Assembly: GCA_023284085.1 (NCBI GenBank)
Contig: JAKVHY010000037.1
Location: forward strand, 1-57,827
DNA length: 57,827 nt
From: Shewanella benthica
GTDB taxonomy: Bacteria; Pseudomonadota; Gammaproteobacteria; Enterobacterales; Shewanellaceae
Direction of reading: 5' to 3'
The notes below the pieces were generated by a model. It had not been told where the DNA came from. It saw only the letters and a program-made list of their open reading frames with translations, and made no database searches. Shown piece by piece: positions 7,294-16,518 of this stretch. Made by a program: the position numbers and the translations under genes. The stretch's first letter is position 1. Each line of letters begins with the position of its first letter.

Positions 7294-10200
7294 ATGAAAC
7301 TTCGCCTTTCTGTTGCCTGCACCTTGTTAGCGTTCGGCAGCCTAAGTTCTTCGGCCGCTTTTTCAGCAGAGACTATTCATCCCGGTTATTTTCGCGCCCC
7401 GGCATTGAGTGATAATACTTTAGTGTTTACCGCCGAGGGCGATCTCTGGACCAAGAAGCTAGGCCAGAGCCAGGCTCAGAGATTGACCAGTTTGCCGGCA
7501 GAAGAGTTAGGGGCAAGTGTATCGAAAGATGGCGACTGGGTAGCCTATGTGGCTAACTATGAAGGCAGTAGCGAAGTTTATGTGATCCCAATTAAAGGTG
7601 GTCAGGCGAAGCGGATCAGTTTCGAAAATAGCCGAGTGCGAGTACAGGGCTGGACGGCCGATGGCCAGGTCTTGTATGCCACAGATAATGCCTTCGGTCC
7701 TGCCAACTATTGGGTGCTCAGAAGCGTTAATCCTGACACCTTGGAGACTCAAGACTTGCCTCTTGCCGATGCCATCGAAGGGACTATCGATGATAAAGGC
7801 GAGTATCTGTATTTCACTCGTTTTGGATTACAGACGACCGGCGACAACGTCAAGGTGTATCGCGGTGGCGCCAAAGGTGAGCTGTGGCGTTTCAAGTTGG
7901 GCTCCAAGACTGAAGCCCAACGCTTAACATCGGACCATATCGGCTCAGTGCGTCAGCCCATGCTCTGGGATGACCGCCTCTTTTTTGTTAGCGACAGTGA
8001 TGGGAACGATAACATCTGGTCCATGACACTAGATGGCAAAGCGTTTAAGCAGCATACCCTGTTTACCGATTGGCAGGTTCGCGGTGCACGCATAAATAAT
8101 GGCCGCATCGTGTTCCAGCAGGGCGCCGATATCAAGCTCTATGATATCGCTGCCAATAGCACCCGCACATTAGATATTAACTTAGTGTCTGATTTTCCAC
8201 AGCGTCGTGAGCATTGGGTCAATGACCCGATGAAGTACGCCACGTCTACTCGTCTTTCACCTTCGGCAAGCAAGGTGGTGATAACGGCAAGAAGTCATGT
8301 GGCCGTCGCGGCCACAGATGGTTCACGTTTAGTTGAACTTGCCTTACCCGGCAGCAGCCGTATTCGCAATGCTGTGATGAGTCCAGATGGAGAATGGGTC
8401 TATGGCATCAGTGATGCTTCCGGTGAGCAAGAGATCTGGCGCTTCCCGGCGGATGGCGGGAATGGCGCTAAGCAGTTAACCGATAATGGTCACACCTTAC
8501 GCATGTCGCTCAGTGTTTCACCGGATGGAAGATACATTGCCAGTGATGATTATGACGGTAACGTGTGGTTGCTGGACCTTAAGAAGAATAGGCACAAGAA
8601 GATCATCACCCAAGGCGAGGGTCTGGGCCCTTATGCCGATATCGTCTGGTCGGGTGACAGTCAGTTTATTGCCGTCACTAAGTTAGAGATGGGCAAACCC
8701 AGACCTCAAATCGTGCTTTATTCATTAGCTAAACAGCGTGCAGAGACCTTGACCAGTGATAAGTATGAGTCTTACTCACCCGCGTTTAGCACAGATGGTC
8801 ATTGGCTCTATTTCCTCTCCGACAGGCAATTTAACTCTACACCTACCTCGCCCTGGGGCGATCGTAACTTAGGGCCTATGTTTGACAAACGTAGCCAAAT
8901 TTTTGCCTTGGCATTAGATAAAAATGCCAGGTTTGCCTTTCAGAAACCCAATGAGTTATTTAAGCCTGAAGCCGATGACAAAGATAAGACATCATCGAAT
9001 AAGGTGAGCGTCGACTGGGATGGCTTGAGTCAGAGACTATGGCAGGTTCCGGTGGCGTCCGGTAACTATTCAGCATTGACGGCGAACAAGGATGGCCTCT
9101 ACTTTCTCGATCGCGCCGCCGCCCGTGGCAGTAAGCCTAACTTGAAGTTGGTGAAGTTCGATCCTCTCAGCCCTAAAGTGGAAACATTCGCTAAAGGCGT
9201 CGCCAGTTACAGTCTATCGGCGGATAGTGAGAAGCTGTTTATTCGCAAGTCTAATCATGGCGGCAAAGATATGCTCATTGTCGATGCCGGTGATAAATTG
9301 CCTAAAGAACTGACCAATGCCAAGGTGCAGATACAGCAATGGCAGCTCGCCATAGAGCCAAGGCTTGAGTGGCAGCAGATGTTTGAAGATGCCTGGTTGA
9401 TGCACAGAGACTCTTTCTACGATAAGAAAATGCGCGGCCTGGATTGGCAGGCGACCAAGGCTAAATACCAACCTCTGGTAGACAGACTCACGGACAGACA
9501 CGAACTCAATGATCTGTTTAAGCAGATGATGGGAGAGCTGGATTCGCTCCACTCTCAGGTTCGCGGTGGCGATCTGGACAAAGATAAGCAGATGGCCAAA
9601 GCCGCCAGTTTAGGTGCACGTCTCGAGCAGACGAAAGCTGGCGTTAAGATCACTCATATTTACCAGAATGATCCCGAGTTACCCGCCCAAGCCGCGCCAC
9701 TTGCTAAGGTGAGCGTCGATGCCGAGGTGGGGGATATCATCATCGCCATTAACGGCAAGAAGGTGACTAATGTTGCCGATGTGACCAGTTTCCTGAGAAA
9801 TCAGGCGAAGAAGCAGGTGTTGCTCCAGCTAAAACGCGGCAATAAACAGCATAAAACTATAGTGAAGCCAGTGACGATCCGCAGTGATGCCAAGCTCAGA
9901 TACTTAGACTGGGTTAACCATAACGGCACTAAGGTGAGTGACACTAGTGAAGGTAAAATTGGTTACTTACACCTCTATGCCATGGGCAGCGGTGACATTG
10001 CCAGCTTCGCCCGTGAGTTTTACGCTAACTATGAGAAAGAAGGTCTGATCATCGATGTGCGTCGTAATCGCGGCGGTAATATCGACAGCTGGATCATCGA
10101 AAAATTACTGCGCCGTACCTGGGCATTCTGGCAACCGACTCGTGGCACGCCAAATGCGAATATGCAGCAGACCTTCCGTGGCCATTTGGTTGTGTTGACC

Positions 10201-10578
10201 GATGAACTCACTTATTCAGATGGTGAGACCTTCGCTGCCGGCATCAAGGCTCTAGGCATAGCACCACTTATCGGTAAACAGACTGCGGGGGCCGGTGTCT
10301 GGCTGTCGGGGCGTAATTCCCTGACAGACAAAGGCATGGCGCGCGTCGCCGAATATCCTCAATATGCCATGGACGGTCGCTGGATCCTCGAAGGCCGGGG
10401 AGTGAGTCCGGATATTGAGGTGGATAACTTACCTTATGCCACCTTTACCGGGCATGACGCTCAGCTTGAAAAGGCTATTTCTTACCTTAAAGATGAGCTG
10501 GTCCAGAAGCCGATAAAGCCACTCAAGGCGTTGCCGCTTGCCGGGCAATCCATGGCTGACGACATAAACAGTCAGTAG
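7294..10578 (+). CDS. Periplasmic tricorn-type protease (S41 family)
   Basis: From Met at 7294 this is 1094 residues with a clean signal peptide (MKLRLSVACT... ending SAAFSA). A longer reading frame from 7192 would bury that signal, so I prefer the internal start. The N-terminal two thirds are beta-propeller repeats (TolB/WD-like). A helical core domain, a PDZ domain (about 772-858) and an S41 protease domain follow. Likely catalytic residues by analogy with archaeal tricorn are His in LMHRDSFYD (about 703), the Ser in TYSDGETFAAG (about 972) and Glu in LEGRGVSPDIEV (about 1032). It probably trims peptides in the periplasm. It is flanked by terminators, so it is monocistronic. Confidence 0.9.
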   Translation: MKLRLSVACTLLAFGSLSSSAAFSAETIHPGYFRAPALSDNTLVFTAEGDLWTKKLGQSQAQRLTSLPAEELGASVSKDGDWVAYVANYEGSSEVYVIPIKGGQAKRISFENSRVRVQGWTADGQVLYATDNAFGPANYWVLRSVNPDTLETQDLPLADAIEGTIDDKGEYLYFTRFGLQTTGDNVKVYRGGAKGELWRFKLGSKTEAQRLTSDHIGSVRQPMLWDDRLFFVSDSDGNDNIWSMTLDGKAFKQHTLFTDWQVRGARINNGRIVFQQGADIKLYDIAANSTRTLDINLVSDFPQRREHWVNDPMKYATSTRLSPSASKVVITARSHVAVAATDGSRLVELALPGSSRIRNAVMSPDGEWVYGISDASGEQEIWRFPADGGNGAKQLTDNGHTLRMSLSVSPDGRYIASDDYDGNVWLLDLKKNRHKKIITQGEGLGPYADIVWSGDSQFIAVTKLEMGKPRPQIVLYSLAKQRAETLTSDKYESYSPAFSTDGHWLYFLSDRQFNSTPTSPWGDRNLGPMFDKRSQIFALALDKNARFAFQKPNELFKPEADDKDKTSSNKVSVDWDGLSQRLWQVPVASGNYSALTANKDGLYFLDRAAARGSKPNLKLVKFDPLSPKVETFAKGVASYSLSADSEKLFIRKSNHGGKDMLIVDAGDKLPKELTNAKVQIQQWQLAIEPRLEWQQMFEDAWLMHRDSFYDKKMRGLDWQATKAKYQPLVDRLTDRHELNDLFKQMMGELDSLHSQVRGGDLDKDKQMAKAASLGARLEQTKAGVKITHIYQNDPELPAQAAPLAKVSVDAEVGDIIIAINGKKVTNVADVTSFLRNQAKKQVLLQLKRGNKQHKTIVKPVTIRSDAKLRYLDWVNHNGTKVSDTSEGKIGYLHLYAMGSGDIASFAREFYANYEKEGLIIDVRRNRGGNIDSWIIEKLLRRTWAFWQPTRGTPNANMQQTFRGHLVVLTDELTYSDGETFAAGIKALGIAPLIGKQTAGAGVWLSGRNSLTDKGMARVAEYPQYAMDGRWILEGRGVSPDIEVDNLPYATFTGHDAQLEKAISYLKDELVQKPIKPLKALPLAGQSMADDINSQ

Positions 10579-10709
10579 CTAAGTCAGTCACTAAGAGTGA
10601 AAAGGAATAAGGATTTATTAAATAAAATTAATTAGTTAAAGATATATTGGTAATGCATATTAATGCTTATCCAAAAGTTTTTGTTTGTGTCAGGCATACC
10701 CTATGTCTG

Positions 10710-10740
10710 TTTCGGCTCTCTCACCAAGGCCGAAATTTTT
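10710..10740 (+). terminator. Terminator after the tricorn gene, proximal hairpin
   Basis: A 7-bp stem (TTTCGGC / GCCGAAA) with a 12-base loop is followed by TTTTT. Confidence 0.7.
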
Positions 10741-10741
10741 A

Positions 10742-10787
10742 GGAGGTTATCAGCCAAGCAGTTCCCAGGCTGATAGCTTCCGTTTTT
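10742..10787 (+). terminator. Second terminator hairpin after the tricorn gene
   Basis: A 14-bp stem with two G-T wobbles (GGAGGTTATCAGCC / GGCTGATAGCTTCC) is followed by GTTTTT. It is stronger than the hairpin just before it. Confidence 0.8.
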
Positions 10788-11094
10788 CTTTCCTCACTCG
10801 TTATCTAATAAGTCAGCCTATCTCTTTCTATTTGTAGTCATTGATTGCAGCTTTTAACGATTTTTGTACCCGATGGCGTCAACTGGTAACTAGTTAGGAT
10901 CGATGTAAACGATCATAGTCTATTTTAGTGGCTGTTCTAGAGTCGGTCAGCTTATTCATTTGTGTTAACTTTGTGTCTTTGGTGTTAAAAGATTGCTAGA
11001 GTGTTTTTTGCTTTTTAGGATTAAAAACAAGTCTAAAGATAAGCTTATCGGCGAGTGGTTTACAGGTGTTTAGATTAATGGGTAGGGACGACAA

Positions 11095-12249
11095 ATGAGT
11101 GAGAAACGTGAAGGCAATGAAACCGCACAAGAGCAAGTAGAGCCCGCACAGACGTCAACACAGACCAGTGTTGATGACCGTCGCGCTAAGACTAGCAAGA
11201 TCCGCAAGGCGACTAACATCATCTTGGCTGTGGCGACAGTTATGTTTATCTTCCATTTGGTTGCTGACCGTTTCATTCCTTCAACAGATCTAGGGCGAGT
11301 CAGGGCCTTTGTTGTGCCGATCAGTCCTCAAGTCTCTGGCGAAATTATTGATATCCTGGTCACGCCAAATACGTTAGTCAAACAAGGGGATCTGCTTGCT
11401 AAAATTGATCCCCTAGATTATGAAATTGCCCTGCAAACCGCCCAGCAAAAACTTAAGCAAGCCGGGCAAAACATGGGGGCGCAGACGGCAAATGTTGCAG
11501 CGGCTCAAGCCAAAGTAACCAACGCCATCGCTAACTACAAGAATGCTCAAATTCAGTCCAAGCGCATTTTTGCTATGGTCGAAAAGGCGGTGATGTCTCA
11601 GGCCGATGCGGATAATGCCCGTGCCGAGTTAACCAGTGCGGAGACTGGCGTCGCCGCAGCAAAAGCCGAACTCGCGAAGGCTGAAGAACGCTTAGGTGCT
11701 GAAGGTGAGAATAATACCAATGTGAAATCCGCATTGCTGGCTTTGCAACAAGCTCAATTGAATCTACAAAGAACTGAGATTCGTGCACCAACCGCTGGTG
11801 GTGCATCCAATTTCCGTCTTAAAGAAGGTGTATTTGCCAGTGCAGGCCAGCCCTTGATGACCTTTATCTCATCGGAGGATGTGTGGATTGAAGCCTATTT
11901 TAGAGAGAACAGTCTGGGTAATATTAAGCCAGGTGATGAGGTTGAATTTGCTTTGGACTTTGCTCCTGGCAAGGTATTTAAAGGTAAAGTAGGCAATATA
12001 GATTACGGCGTCGATTGGGGGCAGAGTGAACAGACGGGTAAACTTGCTCAGATCCCGGGACAGAGTGGTTGGCTGCGTCAATCTCAGCGCTTTCCGGTCA
12101 CCATCATTATATCTGGCGAAGAAACCAAGGGACTTAGGCGCGTCGGTGGGCAAGTCGATGTGTTGGTTTACACTTCCGATGGCGGACTGTTTAACTTGTT
12201 CGGCAAGGTTTGGATCCGTTTGGTGAGCTGGTTCTCTTATGTTAGGTAG
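11095..12249 (+). CDS. HlyD/EmrA-family membrane fusion protein
   Basis: This 384-residue periplasmic adaptor is anchored by one N-terminal helix (about 40-63). Its order is first half of the lipoyl-like hairpin (ISPQVSGEIIDILVTPNTLV, about 75-95), a long Ala/Gln-rich coiled coil (about 112-225), second lipoyl half, then a beta-barrel domain (about 255-350). It would bridge an inner-membrane pump to an outer-membrane channel. It overlaps the next gene (DUF2955) by 11 bp, and that pairing is characteristic of small aromatic-acid or drug efflux sets. The substrate is unknown. Confidence 0.9.
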   Translation: MSEKREGNETAQEQVEPAQTSTQTSVDDRRAKTSKIRKATNIILAVATVMFIFHLVADRFIPSTDLGRVRAFVVPISPQVSGEIIDILVTPNTLVKQGDLLAKIDPLDYEIALQTAQQKLKQAGQNMGAQTANVAAAQAKVTNAIANYKNAQIQSKRIFAMVEKAVMSQADADNARAELTSAETGVAAAKAELAKAEERLGAEGENNTNVKSALLALQQAQLNLQRTEIRAPTAGGASNFRLKEGVFASAGQPLMTFISSEDVWIEAYFRENSLGNIKPGDEVEFALDFAPGKVFKGKVGNIDYGVDWGQSEQTGKLAQIPGQSGWLRQSQRFPVTIIISGEETKGLRRVGGQVDVLVYTSDGGLFNLFGKVWIRLVSWFSYVR

Positions 12250-13273
12250 TCAGCTTATCGCAACACAAGAGCAGATCTATACCCGTAAGGTGCTGCGTTT
12301 TACTATAGGGATTGCCTTGTCTATTGCTATCTCTGCAGCCTTTTCCTGGCCGCTGGCGTTTATTGTACCTGTATTTGTGGCAAAGTTTTTCGTCGACAGG
12401 CAGGAGCCCACGAAACAGACAGTCTATGAATTACTACTCGCTATGATTTGTACTATATTTATCGCTTGGGTGGTGAGTTTTGGGCCGACTCAGTATCCAT
12501 TAGTCTTGTTACCCTTAATTGCCATGGTGATGATGTGGGCCTATTACCTGTTCAGTGATCCGAAATGGAATTTCTTCGCTACTGTGCTCATTATCGCTAT
12601 CTTGTTGTTGCCATATCTGGGGTTGCAACAACCGGGTGCTGCACTTATGGTCGGAGTTGGTCTGAGTTTTTCTGGTGTGGTTTCAGTGGCTATTTTTGCT
12701 TTTATGCATGCCTTATATCCAGATCTTTCCCAGAAGAGGGAGCAACACCCTATGCCGGAACAATCTGCTGAAGATAGAGCCTATGAGTCATTTCGGGCGT
12801 TGCTCTTAGCCTTTCCTGTTATCTGTTTCTTCTATCTGCTTGAGATATCCGGTGCGCTACTCACGATGATTTTTATCGCGATCTTATCCTTGCAAGCAGC
12901 GGGGGAAAAGAGCGTTAAAGTGAGCCTGTTTTTATTAATAACTAATGGTATTGGTGGCTTACTGGCGATTGTTTTCTATAATTTATTAGTAACGGTTCCT
13001 GAGCTGTCTTTCTATATCATTTTAGCGAGTTTAGCAGCGATACTTTTTGCGAAAAAAATATATGAAGACCCGGCAAAGGCCCCTCTGTATGCCGGTATTT
13101 TTTCGGCCTTGATTGTCGTTGTGGGCTCTACGGCCTCTGCGACTGACAAGGGAGTCGCTGAAAATTTCTACATACGAATTTTGCAGCTGATGATGGTTGG
13201 TCTCTACATGGTTTTTGCTTCTTTTTTTCTGGAAAGCAGAAACTGGGCATTTTTAAGGAAAATTGAGAGGTAA
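12239..13273 (+). CDS. DUF2955 inner-membrane protein (FUSC-like efflux component)
   Basis: The 344-residue integral membrane protein has about ten helices in two blocks separated by a short cytoplasmic loop (about 165-180). The arrangement recalls the FUSC/aromatic acid exporter family. It is translationally coupled to the HlyD gene upstream (11-bp overlap) and followed immediately by an outer-membrane protein gene. It is most likely the inner-membrane partner of the adaptor. No substrate can be read from the sequence. Confidence 0.8.
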   Translation: MLGSQLIATQEQIYTRKVLRFTIGIALSIAISAAFSWPLAFIVPVFVAKFFVDRQEPTKQTVYELLLAMICTIFIAWVVSFGPTQYPLVLLPLIAMVMMWAYYLFSDPKWNFFATVLIIAILLLPYLGLQQPGAALMVGVGLSFSGVVSVAIFAFMHALYPDLSQKREQHPMPEQSAEDRAYESFRALLLAFPVICFFYLLEISGALLTMIFIAILSLQAAGEKSVKVSLFLLITNGIGGLLAIVFYNLLVTVPELSFYIILASLAAILFAKKIYEDPAKAPLYAGIFSALIVVVGSTASATDKGVAENFYIRILQLMMVGLYMVFASFFLESRNWAFLRKIER

Positions 13274-13277
13274 GGAT

Positions 13278-14153
13278 ATGCAGCTCAACAAGACATTGAA
13301 TCAGACATGGATGACCTTGTTGGTTGTCAGTATCTTTGCTTTATCACCCACAGTGGTAGCCGATGATAGCCGCTTTAAGATAGCAGCAGGTGTTTTTTAC
13401 TCAAATTCTGACACTGGAATGGATGTCACGAATCCATTAACAGGCAAAACGTTTGAGCTCGATTTCGAGACTGATCTAGAGTTGGTAGAGAGTGAATTTT
13501 TGCCTTTTATTGAAATTTCATATTGGTTCAATGCTCGGCATGTTATCTATTTTGATTGGAAACAGCTGCATCGTGATGCAACCAATACTAATATCACAGT
13601 GCCCTACGAGTTTGACCATCCCGACCCTGATATTGATGAGACTTATTCGGTTCAACTCGGCGCCGAGATCACCACAACCTTTAATGTCGATATCGCTCGC
13701 ATAGGTTATGGCTATGATTTTTATAAGGATGATAAATGGGACCTCATTTTCACCGCCGGTTTGCATGTCATGTGGTTAGAGCTAGGCTTCGAGGGGGAAG
13801 TTGGTGCGTGTCTCGATAACGACTGTAGCATCATAGATATCGCTCCCAATACTGTGGTGTTTACCGATGTGACTGCTCCGTTGCCGGATCTCGGTCTACT
13901 AGCTCATTATCAGTTTGCCGATAGCTGGAGTCTTACTGGCCATGCTCAGTATTTTTATATCAAAATAGACAATATAAAGGGGGAATTGATCGATCTCAGT
14001 GGTGGGATTGAATATAACTTTGAAGGTAAATTTGCAGCAGATTTATCTTATAAATATTACAAAGTGACCGCAGATATCGAGGGTGATCATACCACTACCA
14101 ACATTCATTATGGCTTTCATGGACCCATGCTGACACTCTCTTACGAGTTTTAA
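13278..14153 (+). CDS. Exported outer-membrane beta-barrel protein
   Basis: From ATG 13278 this is 291 residues, with GAGAGG seven bases upstream. The longer frame starts at a TTG inside the previous gene and is rejected. A signal peptide (cleavage near VVA-DDSRF) precedes a beta-rich sequence with alternating aromatic strands, ending in a terminal strand GPMLTLSYEF. The final Phe is typical of BAM-assembled barrels. It is the third gene of the efflux operon, but it lacks TolC-type helices. It may be a porin-like partner rather than the exit duct. Confidence 0.8.
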   Translation: MQLNKTLNQTWMTLLVVSIFALSPTVVADDSRFKIAAGVFYSNSDTGMDVTNPLTGKTFELDFETDLELVESEFLPFIEISYWFNARHVIYFDWKQLHRDATNTNITVPYEFDHPDPDIDETYSVQLGAEITTTFNVDIARIGYGYDFYKDDKWDLIFTAGLHVMWLELGFEGEVGACLDNDCSIIDIAPNTVVFTDVTAPLPDLGLLAHYQFADSWSLTGHAQYFYIKIDNIKGELIDLSGGIEYNFEGKFAADLSYKYYKVTADIEGDHTTTNIHYGFHGPMLTLSYEF

Positions 14154-14224
14154 GCGATAAAACCTAAGTTTAGTTTTGCTGCTGGACTAAACTATCCTAT
14201 TCTTGGAGTCTACCGGAGAGTTCA

Positions 14225-15229
14225 ATGCCGCCTGCAAGTCCTGCTCAGATAGTGCCTCTTTTTAACGCTGAATATACCGTTACTCTTGTTCACCTATTAA
14301 GAACGTTAGATAGAGATATCTATCCGCTTATCTCCGTGGCAGGGCTTCCTGCAAACATATTAGATACAGAGTATGACTTTGTCCCCGAGGCTCCGGTGAT
14401 TAATCTGCTTGAGATAATTTTTGAGAAAGCGGGGCAAAAGAAGTATGGAGAGTTAATCTGGTATGCTTGCCGCAATATATTTATTCCAAGATATATAGCT
14501 CGAATAAAACAAGATTTAACATTAAAAGACGCGCTTCACACCTTCATTGATTTAATGCATAGCGAAACAACTCATACTCATATTCAACTTCGCCATTTAG
14601 CAGGGAAAAACTGGTTTATCCGCGACAGAAGGCAAAGCCTAGATCACAGCCATCATCTTGCTGAACAGTTTGCATTGATCTTTATGGTGGAGTTGATCCG
14701 TGGTCTTACCCGCAGTGATTGGTCGCCTACGGATGTGGTGATGCGATATAATAATCCCCGGGCGCTCAAAGACGCACTTTTACTCAAACGAGCCCAGTTC
14801 TACACCGAGCGTTCTGTTTGTGCTATTTGCTTAACCGATGCGGAACTTAAGCAGAAAGTGAAACATAATCTCGACTGGGGGCAAAAAAAATATCAAGTTC
14901 CAGCCATTGCTCCTTCGGATTTTTTAGCGACTTTCAAAGGAGCCATCACTCCCTATATCTGCATGGGACGTTTATCTATTACTCAAGCGGCGATCATACT
15001 CAATATGAGTGTAAGAACGCTACAGCGTAGATTGGCCGCTGAAAAGGTGAGCTATTCTGAGGTTGTTGAAGCGCTCATACAGTCACAGGCGGTTGAATTG
15101 ATGCTAGATAAAACGATACCCGTTACCCGCATCTCATCGATGCTTGGTTATTCTGATGTCGCCCATTTCTCTAGGGCATTTAAACGAATGACAGGCCTAT
15201 CACCACGTGCCTATCGTAAAATCACTTGA
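14225..15229 (+). CDS. AraC family transcriptional regulator
   Basis: This 334-residue regulator has an N-terminal arabinose-binding-type sensory domain (about 10-200). The C-terminal double helix-turn-helix (about 235-330) includes the family signature ISSMLGYSDVAHFSRAFKRM followed by TGLSPRAYRK. The start is supported by CCGGAG 6-7 bases upstream. It lies 71 bp after the beta-barrel gene on the same strand, so it probably controls the efflux operon. The inducer is unknown. Confidence 0.9.
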   Translation: MPPASPAQIVPLFNAEYTVTLVHLLRTLDRDIYPLISVAGLPANILDTEYDFVPEAPVINLLEIIFEKAGQKKYGELIWYACRNIFIPRYIARIKQDLTLKDALHTFIDLMHSETTHTHIQLRHLAGKNWFIRDRRQSLDHSHHLAEQFALIFMVELIRGLTRSDWSPTDVVMRYNNPRALKDALLLKRAQFYTERSVCAICLTDAELKQKVKHNLDWGQKKYQVPAIAPSDFLATFKGAITPYICMGRLSITQAAIILNMSVRTLQRRLAAEKVSYSEVVEALIQSQAVELMLDKTIPVTRISSMLGYSDVAHFSRAFKRMTGLSPRAYRKIT

Positions 15230-15362
15230 GTAACATGATGTTAGGATAAACTTCCTCCCTCTCCCTCCTATTATAAATATAAATCCCCCCCCTTGGCATG
15301 AAATGGTAACTAAGTGGAGAGACATGATTTTATACTCGTCAAATTATGTCTCTGGAGGTGTT

Positions 15363-15548
15363 ATGGGGCTGATTATAATTATCTGTATATTCTCAAGTTT
15401 GTGGATCATTGCTGGCACTTTATCCGCTCTCATTGCGGGAATGATATGGGGAGAGTTCGTCTTCCTTACCTCTCTGGGTGCCGTATTTTTTGGTGGGTGG
15501 AAAAGTGTAAAAAGCATAATTAGACGCTACCAAGACTTAACGTTATAG
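15363..15548 (+). CDS. Small two-helix membrane protein, unknown function
   Basis: The frame is open from 15303, but the best start is ATG 15363 with GGAGG four bases upstream. It gives 61 residues with two hydrophobic helices and a basic tail (KSVKSIIRRYQD). I do not recognise a family. A 19-bp repeat lies on both sides. The strong ribosome site argues for a real gene. Confidence 0.6.
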   Translation: MGLIIIICIFSSLWIIAGTLSALIAGMIWGEFVFLTSLGAVFFGGWKSVKSIIRRYQDLTL

Positions 15549-15550
15549 CA

Positions 15551-15568
15551 CTAGCATGTGCGTGCTAG
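15551..15568. other. Short hairpin after the small membrane gene
   Basis: CTAGCA / TGCTAG form a 6-bp stem with a 6-base loop directly after the stop codon. There is no T-run, so it is not a classical terminator. Confidence 0.4.
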
Positions 15569-15820
15569 CTCTGATCATGGCGAGCTTTCTCGTCAGTGGC
15601 ATGAAATGGTAACTAGATCGGCGTTATTTATACTAATATTTATCACATAGCGTCCAAAATACTCGGTAGTCACTATAAAAAACTGGTGATATTAAACGTC
15701 TTTTATCAATTTGGACGGTGTTATTTATCAGTTAGTGTACGCTTTAGTTCAACGCTGTATAAATTATGTGCAAGGTGCAGTTTACTTTTGCATGTGTTCT
15801 TCATAAGTAAAAGGTGCATT

Positions 15821-16411
15821 ATGACATTCAATCTTACTCGCTTAGTTAAAGCTGCCGTTATCGTTACACCGCTGATATTAGTGGGTTGTGCTACAGGCAA
15901 TACGCCTGAATCTAAAAAAGCCAATGCGCGCGCAGAAACCAATGAGGCGTTGCAGGAAATTTATAAGGAGCATGCCGGTGCTAAGTCGGCCGTAGCCAAC
16001 TCAGTAGCCTATGTGACTTGTACTGGCAGTAACAGCTATCTGTTTGCACTTTCAACCGGTGGCGGGGTTTGCGTACTGAATGAAAAAGGGGCCATCTCTT
16101 ATTACCGTTTTGCCACGGGCGGTGTCGGTGCCGGTATCGGCTGGAAACAAGTGGGTTTTGTACAGGCGTTTATGAAACGTGATGCACTGAATCATTTTAA
16201 GGAGGCGGGGTTTGAAGGTCAGGCTCAGGCGGAGGCCAGTGCCGAGTATGAGGGAAGTGGCGATCAGGCCTCAGCCAACCAGTCGATGGATGCAGCAGGG
16301 GTGAAAACCTATCAGGTAAACTTGATGGGCGCCGCAGCCCAAGCCACGGTTCAAGCTTATAAGTATTGGAAGACAGATTTTACCGATGACTTTATTGAGA
16401 ACGAGGGATAA
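15821..16411 (+). CDS. SYLF-like lipoprotein
   Basis: From ATG 15821 (AAGG upstream) this is a 196-residue lipoprotein with lipobox LVGC at about residue 19-22. A longer frame from 15686 adds 45 residues that would hide the signal and is rejected. The core (about 60-140) resembles the SYLF/Ysc84 lipid-binding fold: GGGVCVLNEKGAISYYRFAT, then GAGIGWKQVGFVQAF and a DALNHF ending. SYLF proteins bind phosphoinositides in eukaryotes; the bacterial role is poorly known. It probably sits in the outer-membrane inner leaflet. Confidence 0.72.
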   Translation: MTFNLTRLVKAAVIVTPLILVGCATGNTPESKKANARAETNEALQEIYKEHAGAKSAVANSVAYVTCTGSNSYLFALSTGGGVCVLNEKGAISYYRFATGGVGAGIGWKQVGFVQAFMKRDALNHFKEAGFEGQAQAEASAEYEGSGDQASANQSMDAAGVKTYQVNLMGAAAQATVQAYKYWKTDFTDDFIENEG

Positions 16412-16518
16412 CTCTTATTTCATCTAGATTATTGATAGTAAACCATCTTTAAGATAGCTTTAAATCAAATGTTACCTTTTAGTAACAATCTAGCCTAAAT
16501 AGAATTGTTGGAGCTAAA

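Larger units (their letters stand above)
10579..11094. other. Intergenic region between tricorn and the efflux operon
   Basis: It contains two tandem terminators (10710-10787) and then about 300 bp of AT-rich sequence that must hold the promoter of the HlyD-led operon. I see no clear operator. A GTGTTAACTTTGTGTCTTTG stretch before the gene is unremarkable. Confidence 0.5.
15294..15615. repeat. 19-bp exact direct repeat flanking a small membrane gene
   Basis: TGGCATGAAATGGTAACTA occurs at 15294-15312 and again at 15597-15615, bracketing the small gene at 15363-15548. The copies are 303 bp apart. It could be the scar of a duplication or a pair of regulatory sites. Confidence 0.7.

Noticed and set aside
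13263..13277. TTG-started N-terminal extension of the beta-barrel protein
   Set aside because: The ATG at 13278 has a well-spaced ribosome site, and the extension overlaps the previous gene.
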